Assembly: GCA_024232965.1 (NCBI GenBank)
Contig: JACKQF010000001.1
Coordinates: 496,001-560,000 of the forward strand
Source: Verrucomicrobiaceae bacterium
GTDB lineage: Bacteria; Verrucomicrobiota; Verrucomicrobiia; Verrucomicrobiales; Verrucomicrobiaceae
DNA: 64,000 nucleotides
Direction: 5' to 3'
Below the pieces are notes generated by a model. It did not search any database and was not told where the DNA came from. It worked only from the letters and a program-made list of their open reading frames with translations. Positions 46,156 through 53,358 of the stretch are shown one piece after another; position 1 is the first letter of the stretch; every line of letters begins with the position of its first letter. The position numbers and the translations under genes were made by a program.

Positions 46156-46650
46156 ATGGCACTCTCCGTCGGCACCCCAGCCCCTGACTTCACTCTCTGC
46201 ACCCTCGGTGCAAATGGCCCTGAGCTCTTCAAACTCTCCGAGAAAGTTGGCTCAGCTAACCTTCTCATCCTGTTCGTTCCGATGGCCTTCACCGGCGTCT
46301 GCACCACGGAGTTCTGCGAGATCTCCAAGGGCATCAACGAATACGATAGCCTGAATGCCACCGTCATCGGCATCAGCGGTGACAACCCATTCGCGCAAAA
46401 AGAATGGGCCGCAAAAGAAGGCATCACACTCACTCTCCTCAGCGACTACGATCACCACGTCGCCAAGGCCTATGACGTCGCTTACGACGCCTTCCTGCCA
46501 GAGAAGAACCTCATCATGGGTGGCGTTCCAAAGCGCTCCGCATTCATCGTGGACAAGAGCGGCGTCATCCAATATGCCGAGTCCAACGATAGCCCAGGCG
46601 TACTGCCAAACTTCGACGCGATCAAGGCCAAGCTCAAAGAGCTCGTCTAG
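46156..46650 (+). CDS. Peroxiredoxin (AhpC/TSA family)
   Basis: A 164-residue thioredoxin-fold peroxidase. The peroxidatic site is FVPMAFTGVCTTEFCEI: the P-x3-T-x2-C pattern (TGVC) with a second Cys five residues later. Other conserved elements are VIGISGDNPFAQKEWA and RSAFIVDKSGVIQY. It reduces hydrogen peroxide or organic peroxides in the cytoplasm. The layout is closest to AhpE/1-Cys or bacterioferritin-comigratory-type enzymes; the electron donor cannot be deduced. ATG start at 46156, a perfect dyad upstream, and an intrinsic terminator 26 bp after the stop, so it is probably monocistronic. Codon choice is strongly C-ending, suggesting high expression. Confidence 0.93.
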   Translation: MALSVGTPAPDFTLCTLGANGPELFKLSEKVGSANLLILFVPMAFTGVCTTEFCEISKGINEYDSLNATVIGISGDNPFAQKEWAAKEGITLTLLSDYDHHVAKAYDVAYDAFLPEKNLIMGGVPKRSAFIVDKSGVIQYAESNDSPGVLPNFDAIKAKLKELV

Positions 46651-46675
46651 TCGCTCGAAAGCCAGAGATACTATC

Positions 46676-46706
46676 AAGGGCACGACTTCGGTCGCGCCCT
46701 TTTTTT
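46676..46706 (+). terminator. Intrinsic terminator of the peroxiredoxin gene
   Basis: AAGGGCACGAC, a TTCG loop and GTCGCGCCCTT form an 11-bp stem with one A-C mismatch, followed by a run of T ending at 46706. It begins 26 bp after the peroxiredoxin stop. Confidence 0.9.
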
Positions 46707-46719
46707 GTCCATCGCCGAT

Positions 46720-47157
46720 TCACTGACCGGAGGTAGCCCAGGCCGTCACCCTACCGCCAACAAAGTCAACGTGTGCCGCATCAAAGGGCACATACTCTAC
46801 GCTCGGGCCGGTGTAGATGTAGGGATCGTAGTATCCGCAATATCCGCGACCCCATGCGCCCCACCCAAAGCCGTAATTCTGCCGAAAAATCGGGCGCTCC
46901 CCAGTATAGACCCATTTTTCTAAAGGCTTGCCACCGCTTGTTCCCTTCGCTACCCGCGAAGGCGGTCCCCAGGCTAGAAAGACGCCCTCTTTGGACATGC
47001 CCTCTTCCACCTTCCCAGCCAGCACGTTCTGTTTGTGCTTCTCGGACAGTTTCGCATAGATCTCCGGATTGTGTTCAATCCGTCGAGTCACAGGTGCTGC
47101 ACAACTGGCGAGCATCGAAAAGGCAGCGGCTATCAGAGTCAGACGAAAGAATTTCAT
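46720..47157 (-). CDS. SmpA/BamE-like outer-membrane lipoprotein
   Basis: The ATG at 47157 gives 145 residues with a lipoprotein signal peptide: MKFFRLTLIAAAFSMLASC, lipobox LASC. The mature protein has VEEGMSKEGVFLAWGPPSRV followed by LEKWVYTG, the SmpA/OmlA pattern (GMxxxxVxxxWGxPxR...W.Y), then an aromatic, Gly-rich segment (YGFGWGAWGRGYCGYYDPY). BamE-type proteins stabilise the outer membrane and the Bam complex, but many SmpA-like lipoproteins are of unknown role. A longer frame to 47367 would bury the signal peptide. The gene faces the peroxiredoxin terminator, which separates the convergent pair. Confidence 0.75.
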   Translation of the reverse strand: MKFFRLTLIAAAFSMLASCAAPVTRRIEHNPEIYAKLSEKHKQNVLAGKVEEGMSKEGVFLAWGPPSRVAKGTSGGKPLEKWVYTGERPIFRQNYGFGWGAWGRGYCGYYDPYIYTGPSVEYVPFDAAHVDFVGGRVTAWATSGQ

Positions 47158-47302
47158 TGTTGCGGGGGGGGATAAGGGGTGGAATGGAACGACCGGGCCA
47201 ACATAACAAAGACCGCCCCCCGCCGTCCAGTGTTCAATCGGGCCATGTCGCATCCGCCGGGAAATCCCGACGGATGCGCCGAGTTGAGGACCCCTGAAAG
47301 CA

Positions 47303-48209
47303 CTACTGCTCAGGCGTCGAAAACTCCACGCCGACGACCATGCGCAGGAACGACTCCGACGGCCCAAAGTGCTTCCCGGTCATGGGCATCACGTGGCGCG
47401 GATGAAAACTCGTCCCGGTGACGATGTCCCTATGTTCAAATTGTTTTCCGGTCGTTCGATCAAAAACTCGCCAGTCTAGTTGAGGAAATACACCTCTGCC
47501 CAGGCATGGGTCGAACCTCGCGCAGCGCGCGTTGCCTGGCAGTTCAGATAGCCGCTCGCAAAGCGTGCGGCGATACCCAGAATGGCGCAGCGTTTCCATC
47601 AATAGCGTCGCCGGGTCGCGGCACGAACCGCTGCCCAGTGACAAGGTCGTTTCCGGTGTCTGCACCTTTTTGCTCGCGGCGCTCGTAGCGGATTTTTTGG
47701 TGAATTATTTCCGCTAAATGCAACACGAAGGCCTCTGTATTGGAGAATTCCATGGGATTCGGCAGCGTCTTGATCCACTCGTGCAAAGCAGACGTTTCCT
47801 CGGCGAAGACTGGGGTCATGTAGCCCTTCAGGATCGCCTGCTCCAGCAGATCATACTCGAGCGGGTAGGGGCTAAGGCTGTGAGGCTTGTTCGGCGGGGC
47901 GTTCGGTGAAAAGAAGCGCCGAACCACCACATCCACATCGAACTTCAACTCGGTGCCCGACTCACGAAAGTGGGCGTACGCGATGGAGTTCCCAAAGATG
48001 TCCCATGCCCACGTGACATCCGCTGCTGGAGTGATGGATAGATTCAACTGCTCTACCCGCAGATCGTGCCCCTCTCGCGGACGGACAACCAGACGGTGCA
48101 TCTCAAACGTCACCGGCTTGGAATAATGGTAATGCGTTCGGTGGACGATCCTGAGTAGATGACTGTCGTTCTGAGGTGCCGCGTTCATCTGAAGATCTAG
48201 GTTCTGCAT
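47303..48209 (-). pseudogene. Transglutaminase-like cysteine protease pseudogene with three frame changes
   Basis: From ATG 48209 the first frame gives a bacterial transglutaminase N-terminal domain (HRTHYHYSKPVTFEMHRLVV) to YERREQKG near 47670. The next section (QTPETTLSLGSGSCRDPATL, Cys codon at 47621-47623) is in a second frame. ARFASGYLNCQATRAARGST followed by HAWAEVY (His codon 47506-47508) is in a third, and WRVFDRTTGKQ (Asp codon 47459-47461) to the stop at 47303 returns to the second. The Cys-His-Asp triad is thus intact but split over three frames. Decay by indels fits best; local sequence error is the alternative. It is followed by a frameshifted membrane gene. Confidence 0.8.
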
Positions 48210-48271
48210 TGTCGCCCCGATTGCGGAGCAAGCAATGGATCAATCGCCGGGGTCTCAGCACTAATGGCTAA

Positions 48272-48646
48272 CTACTCTCGCCATTCGGCGATCCTCTTTC
48301 GAAGGTTCAACAGCCTCCAACCCGTTTGAGTGACGCCAAGCGTACTTCGGCCTGAGCTGCGCAAAGGCAGGCACCGAAAATGAAAATGCACGCGCAAAGA
48401 TGAATCCACAGCACTAAGCCCATGATCTCGCCAAGTTTTTCTTCTTGGTCGGCGAAAGAGATGACTCCGATGGTGAGAAGTAGCCCCCCGAGCATGGATC
48501 ATGATTTCATGAGGTTGGAGTGCTACCGCCTTTGCTGGCTCCAGCTTAACCGCAGCGCACACGATTAAGCCAGGAAAAAGAAGATCCATCCAAGCACCGA
48601 ACAGCAAGCCAATCCATGTCCAAGTGCCTAGCATCTGCGGATTCAA
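48272..48646 (-). pseudogene. Frameshifted small membrane protein
   Basis: One frame from ATG 48646 encodes a hydrophobic stretch (TWIGLLFGAWMDLLFPGLIV) then becomes polar and unlike protein. Another frame from 48495 encodes two further hydrophobic helices (MLGGLLLTIGVISFA and LWIHLCACIFIFGACLCAA). Joined, they give a plausible ~110-residue protein with three or four membrane helices. The single frame change, in a neighbourhood with another frameshifted gene, suggests decay. I recognise no family. Confidence 0.45.
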
Positions 48647-48714
48647 AGTGGACCGTTGAGGTGCGACTCCGTTTTCCTACCCCCTAGACCGGGAAGTTCC
48701 TGCCACAACTAGAG

Positions 48715-48788
48715 TCGGGCTGGCGGGATTCGAACCCACGGCCTCTTCGTCCCGAACGAAGCGCGCTACCAGACTGCGCCACAGCCCG
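48715..48788 (-). tRNA. tRNA-Pro (anticodon CGG)
   Basis: Read on the minus strand, a 74-nt cloverleaf: acceptor stem CGGGCTG pairing with CAGCCCG and discriminator A, D-arm GGCGCAGTCTGGTAGCGC, anticodon stem CTTCG/CGAAG with loop TTCGGGA (anticodon CGG, reading CCG), and T-arm GTGGGTTCGAATCCCGC. The 3' CCA is not encoded. Confidence 0.95.
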
Positions 48789-48873
48789 TTGTTTGGCTAA
48801 TGGAAGATTCTTGGGGCGATTTCGTCAACGCGAAATTGCTGGGATTGGACAGCCCTATTCTACCAACGCAGAT

Positions 48874-49455
48874 TCAGCCGTGTGGCAAGGAACCGGGGGT
48901 GACGACGACTTTGGCACCCACTGGGACTTGATTGTAGAGATTGACGACGTCCCTCATTCCCATGCGAATACAGCCGTAGCTAGCTGGTTGGCCGAGTCGG
49001 TTCTCTTCGGTGGTGCCGTGAATGTAGATGTAGCGGCCAAAGGCATGCTTGTTCTGGCTCTCCAGTCCGCGCAGCCAGAGGATGCGGGAGACGATAGGAT
49101 CGCGACCTGGCGCGTTGGGAGGGAGGACTTCGCCATTCCATTGGCGACTCTTAAGCACGGCACCCGTCGGAAGACCGTTGCCGATCTTGGCGATGACTTC
49201 ATGCTTGCCCAGTGGCGTGCAGCAACTGCCGGGCTTGTCGCCAATGCCGAACTTGGAGGTGGAGATGGTGTACTTCTTCACCAGGTGACCGTCCTTGTAG
49301 TAGCCGAGCTTTTGCTCCTTCACCGAGACGACGACTTCAGCCTTGGGGGTGCTAGTGCATTGGCACAAAAACATTGCCGTAGCTGCTCCACAAAAGAACC
49401 GAGCGCTGCGGCCTAATGAACTGACATTGAGAGAGAAGAGGTTCGAGAGAGTCAT
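48874..49455 (-). CDS. L,D-transpeptidase (YkuD family) lipoprotein
   Basis: A 193-residue protein. A hydrophobic signal with lipobox-like FLCQC precedes the YkuD domain. The catalytic signature is IYIHGTTEENRLGQPASYGC then IRMGMRDVVNLY: His in HGT and the nucleophilic Cys in SYGCIRM. Earlier, YTISTSKFGIGDKPGSCCTP is the typical first strand region. L,D-transpeptidases form 3-3 cross-links in peptidoglycan or attach lipoproteins to it, and act in the periplasm. ATG start at 49455. The gene is upstream of tRNA-Pro on the same strand and divergent from the cytochrome-WD40 gene. Confidence 0.92.
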   Translation of the reverse strand: MTLSNLFSLNVSSLGRSARFFCGAATAMFLCQCTSTPKAEVVVSVKEQKLGYYKDGHLVKKYTISTSKFGIGDKPGSCCTPLGKHEVIAKIGNGLPTGAVLKSRQWNGEVLPPNAPGRDPIVSRILWLRGLESQNKHAFGRYIYIHGTTEENRLGQPASYGCIRMGMRDVVNLYNQVPVGAKVVVTPGSLPHG

Positions 49456-49482
49456 ACCTAAATTTAAGATACCTTAATGAAA

Positions 49483-49510
49483 TTCGCAATCGCTGAATTC
49501 TGGATATTAT
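49483..49510 (+). promoter_or_regulatory. Candidate promoter upstream of the cytochrome-WD40 gene
   Basis: TTCGCA (49483-49488) and TATTAT (49505-49510) with a 16-bp spacer. It would leave a leader of about 195 nt before ATG 49711. The rest of 49511-49710 shows no gene or clear element. Confidence 0.3.
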
Positions 49511-49710
49511 GGAGAGAGTCAAAAATGACCGGAAGCAATCCTCGTGCCGGGAAACGTCGAAATTCGGCGCTGGCTTTCGGGTCGGTGTCGTTTTTTCGGG
49601 TCGGGCGTCAATTTTTTTGGGAATGAAGATTTTGGAGGGATTGGAAAGGGAAAGAATTGATCCCCCGTATTACAGGCACCCTCGTCCCTGAATTCCGAAA
49701 AAAATCCGCC

Positions 49711-52700
49711 ATGTCGAAAATTACCGTTCCATTGATTTTAGCCAGTCTGACTGTTACAACAGCGGTAGCTTCTGCCCAGTCGGCGGAAAAGGTCACGTAT
49801 GAAGATCACGTCCGTCCTTTGCTGGAGAATAAATGTTTCTCCTGTCACAGCCCCGATAAAAAGAAGGGCGATCTGGATTTGACGAGCTTTGGCGCATTGA
49901 TGACTGGAGGCGGCGGTGGTGCCATCGTGGATGCGGGCAATTCCGATGGCAGTCGCCTGATCACGACGACAACCAAGAAGGAGGAACCCTTCATGCCACC
50001 AGAAGGGAACCCGCTGGGGCCGAAGGAGATTGAAGTGCTGACAGCGTGGATCAATGGCGGTCTTTTGGAGACGAAATCTAGCGTGGCAAAGAAGTCCACG
50101 AAGCCGAAAGTCGATCTGACCGTTGCTGTATCCAGCGGCAAACCTGATGGCCCGATTGCAAAGCCTGAGCACGTGCTGCTGGAGCCTGTGGTAGTAACGC
50201 CGCGCCCAACTGCGGTGACGGCCATGGCTGCAAGTCCTTGGGGACCACTGATGGCAATCGCGGGCACGAAGCAAATCCTCCTCTACGATACCGATAGCCG
50301 TCAGTTGGCGGGGATTTTTCCATACACTGAAGGGTATGCGCGGTCGCTCCGGTTCAGCAGAAATGGATCTCTTTTGATTCTGGGTGGCGGGCGCGGTGGA
50401 AAGTTTGGGCATGCCGTGGTCTGGGACGTGAAGACTGGCAAGCGCGTGACGGAAGTGGGCAAAGAATTCGATTCGGTGATGTCTGCCGATATCAGCGCGG
50501 ACCACAAGCTGGTGGCCATCGGTAGTCCGTCGAAGAAGGTGAAGGTTTTTGAGACCGCTAGCGGCCAGGAACTCTATACCATCAGCAAGCACACAGAGTG
50601 GATCACAGGCGTGAATTTTAGTCCTGATGGCGTCTTGCTGGCGACGGCAGACCGCAACGGGAACGTTATGGTTTGGGAGGCGTCGAATGGTGGCGAATTC
50701 TTCCTCCTGGGGCAGCACAAATCCAGCTGCACAGACATGGCTTGGCGCAGTGATTCCAACGTGCTAGCGAGTTGTTCCACCGATGGAACCATCAGCGTGT
50801 GGGAAATGAATGAGGGCAAGCAGCTCAAAAACTGGGCGGCTCACGGTGGTGGGGTTCAGTCGGTCGCTTTTACGCCTGATGGCAAGATCGTCTCCTGCGG
50901 CGACGACGGTTTGGTGCGACTTTGGGATATCAATGGCGCGAAACTGGGTGAGGCGAAGTCCCAGGGTGATCAGGTCACGAAAGTGGTAGCCTTGTTTGAT
51001 TCAAAAAAGGTCATCTCTGGCAACTGGCGCGGCGAGGTAACGGAGATGGATATCCCCACATTCCAGACGACGGGTTCGTACTCGAGCAACCCTCCTCTGA
51101 TCGCTCAGCGCATCATTGAAGCAGAAAAGACAGCGAATGATCTGACTGCCAGTATCCCTGCATTGGATGCCGAGATCGCTAAGGCGTTGGCTGCGGTAAA
51201 GGCACGCGAAGCAGGAGTTGCGGATGCCAAAAAGAAGGTCGCTGATCTTCAGGCTCAACAGGCAAAGGCGTCGGCGGATCTCGCGGGATTGCCTGCAAAG
51301 GTGGCGGCTCTGGATAAGGGCGTGAAGGATGCTCAGGCAAAGAAGGCAGCGCAGGCGGAGGTGCTCAAAAAATACGAGGCAGCGATGGTTCAGGTGAAGG
51401 CCGCAGAGCAAGCTCTCGCTGCATTGAATGCGGAGAAGGCAAAACTTACCGCCCCGGATCAAGCACCGAAACTGGCAGAGGTCAGCAAGAAGATCACCGA
51501 TGCGACAGCGAAGCTGGACGGATTGAAGAAGGCAGCTGGAGTGGCTCCGGCGGCTGTAGCGACCTTTGACGCTGCGATCAAGGCGGCGCAGGATCAATTG
51601 ACGGCGGCCAACAATTCCAAGCCGACGCTGACGAAGCAGATCGAAGATCTCAAGAAGGCGGTGGAGGCTGCACCCAAAGGAGTGGAGGCCGCTGAGAAGG
51701 CATTGGCCGATTCGCGTGCAGCGGTTGCGGCGTTGCAGGCAAAGCTGGCGGATCAGAAGAATCAACTCGTGGTCTTTCAAAAACTTCCGGTGGCTCTGAA
51801 GGCAGCCCAGTTCAACGTCGGCGTGCTGACAGAGAAAGAGAAGCTCGCAAAGCTGGAAGGCGATCTCAATGACTATACTGCTGCGCAGAAAGAGAACGAA
51901 GAGGCCAAGAAAGCCGCTGCGGCTCGGATCGAGACTTCCAAGAAGGTCATCGCTGACGCCACAAATCAGATCCCGCAGTTGGATGCGACTTTGAAGAAGC
52001 TACAGGCGGAGGCCGCAGGCATGGATCAGGCTGTCGCGCCAACACGCAAGGCGCTGGCCGACGCAGCTGCCAAAGTGGACGAGCAAAAGAAGGCCCTGGC
52101 TGCACGCGAGGCTGAACTGGCCGCTCTGACAAAGATTCGAGATGATGGGACGGCTGTGGCAAAAAAGGCTGCGGATGACACCGCGAAGGCGTTGGATCCC
52201 TTGAAGAAAAAAGTGGCAGAAGTCACGTCCAAATTGGCAGCACCTGCGAAAGCGGTGGAAGCGGCCAAGGCAGCCCAGGCCAAGGATGTTGCAGCGCTTG
52301 AGGTTGCGAAGAAAGCAGCGGCAGATACGGCGGCAGCTGTGACAGCCAAGACAGCGGAGGTCACTAAAGGGACTGCCGCTGCGCAGGCCGCCGTGGCTCC
52401 TCTGGTCGAGGCTGAGAAAGCCTTGGCTGCTCTTCGCGCGCAGTCCGATGCCCTGAAGAAAGCCGCTGCTGCGGCAAAGAATGCAGTCGCTGATAAGGCT
52501 GTGGCTGACAATACCGCTGCGATTGCCGCAGCCACCGCAAAGGTGAACGGGCTGAAGGATGCTAAGGCCAAGGCTGATCAGGCGTTGGTTGCTGCTCGGT
52601 CAGCAGCCGATCAGGCAGCAAAAGCTGCTGCGACTGCTAAGAGTGGTCAGCAAGCGGCCGAGCAGAAGGCGGCGCAGTCTGCAAAAGTTTTGGCCGACGC

Positions 52701-53166
52701 AGACAAGGCGGCTGCACCCTTGCGCGGACAGCTCGACAGCCTGAACAAGGAGGTCGCCGCTCAGCAAAACACGCTGGCCAGCAAGCAGGCGATCCCTGCG
52801 GCATTGCAGAAGGATTTTGCCACAAAGAGCCAACCTGTGACGACCGCGATCTCCCAGATTAAAGCAGCGCTGGCTCCATTGGAAAAGACGCTGGCAGAGG
52901 CGAAGGCAAAGCTCGATGGCGAGCAAAAACAACTGGACGCAAAAGCTGCCGAGGTGGCCAAAGCGGCGGACGCACTCGCTGCTGCCAAAAAGAAGAAGGC
53001 CGATAGCGAAGCGACCATTGCTGCTGCGACGAAGGAGATCCCAGAGCGCGATAAGACCTTGGCGGAGATCGTTGCTGAACTCGGGAAGATGAAGCCGCAG
53101 CTTGATCCTTTGAAGGCCAAGGTGAAACAGCTCGAAGATCAGTACATGGCGATGCTGCCGAAGTAA
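49711..53166 (+). CDS. Secreted cytochrome c/WD40/coiled-coil protein
   Basis: ATG 49711 gives 1,151 residues with a signal peptide (ITVPLILASLTVTTAVASA). The first domain is a Planctomycete-type cytochrome c with CFSCH (42-46) and a distal Met in MPPEG (about residue 92). Seven or so WD40 blades span about residues 165-455 (for example WITGVNFSPDGVLLATADRN, GGGVQSVAFTPDGKIVSCGDD). The remaining ~690 residues are Ala/Lys/Glu-rich heptad-like sequence, an exceptionally long coiled coil. Cytochrome-WD40 fusions are known from planctomycetes and verrucomicrobia; the coiled-coil tail looks like a scaffold or spacer in the periplasm. Its function is not known. It ends 192 bp before a convergent gene. 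Confidence 0.85.
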   Translation: MSKITVPLILASLTVTTAVASAQSAEKVTYEDHVRPLLENKCFSCHSPDKKKGDLDLTSFGALMTGGGGGAIVDAGNSDGSRLITTTTKKEEPFMPPEGNPLGPKEIEVLTAWINGGLLETKSSVAKKSTKPKVDLTVAVSSGKPDGPIAKPEHVLLEPVVVTPRPTAVTAMAASPWGPLMAIAGTKQILLYDTDSRQLAGIFPYTEGYARSLRFSRNGSLLILGGGRGGKFGHAVVWDVKTGKRVTEVGKEFDSVMSADISADHKLVAIGSPSKKVKVFETASGQELYTISKHTEWITGVNFSPDGVLLATADRNGNVMVWEASNGGEFFLLGQHKSSCTDMAWRSDSNVLASCSTDGTISVWEMNEGKQLKNWAAHGGGVQSVAFTPDGKIVSCGDDGLVRLWDINGAKLGEAKSQGDQVTKVVALFDSKKVISGNWRGEVTEMDIPTFQTTGSYSSNPPLIAQRIIEAEKTANDLTASIPALDAEIAKALAAVKAREAGVADAKKKVADLQAQQAKASADLAGLPAKVAALDKGVKDAQAKKAAQAEVLKKYEAAMVQVKAAEQALAALNAEKAKLTAPDQAPKLAEVSKKITDATAKLDGLKKAAGVAPAAVATFDAAIKAAQDQLTAANNSKPTLTKQIEDLKKAVEAAPKGVEAAEKALADSRAAVAALQAKLADQKNQLVVFQKLPVALKAAQFNVGVLTEKEKLAKLEGDLNDYTAAQKENEEAKKAAAARIETSKKVIADATNQIPQLDATLKKLQAEAAGMDQAVAPTRKALADAAAKVDEQKKALAAREAELAALTKIRDDGTAVAKKAADDTAKALDPLKKKVAEVTSKLAAPAKAVEAAKAAQAKDVAALEVAKKAAADTAAAVTAKTAEVTKGTAAAQAAVAPLVEAEKALAALRAQSDALKKAAAAAKNAVADKAVADNTAAIAAATAKVNGLKDAKAKADQALVAARSAADQAAKAAATAKSGQQAAEQKAAQSAKVLADADKAAAPLRGQLDSLNKEVAAQQNTLASKQAIPAALQKDFATKSQPVTTAISQIKAALAPLEKTLAEAKAKLDGEQKQLDAKAAEVAKAADALAAAKKKKADSEATIAAATKEIPERDKTLAEIVAELGKMKPQLDPLKAKVKQLEDQYMAMLPK

Positions 53167-53256
53167 CCGGGGCCGCGCTCTGACATTAAGGTGAGCGTGA
53201 CTTGCTGCGGCGGTGCCGACTGATCGCCTAAAGGCTGGACTCCGACCCAGCGACGC

Positions 53257-53275
53257 AGCCCTTCACTGAAGGGCT
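53257..53275. other. Hairpin in the convergent gap after the WD40 gene
   Basis: AGCCCTT, a 5-nt loop, and AAGGGCT form a perfect 7-bp stem in the 192-bp gap between two convergent genes. There is no T-run, so if it ends transcripts it would not be as a classical intrinsic terminator. Nothing else is visible in 53167-53358. Confidence 0.35.
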
Positions 53276-53358
53276 CGCAGCACTGTTGAAGTGCAGGCGA
53301 TAGCCAATCGTGGAGAGCGACGTCAGCGGGTGAGTATGACACTTTCTTGCGCACGTGC

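Noticed and set aside
51001..51780. 259-codon minus-strand frame under the coiled-coil region
   Set aside because: Leu/Arg/Cys-rich mirror of an Ala/Lys-rich coding sequence; not credible as a gene.
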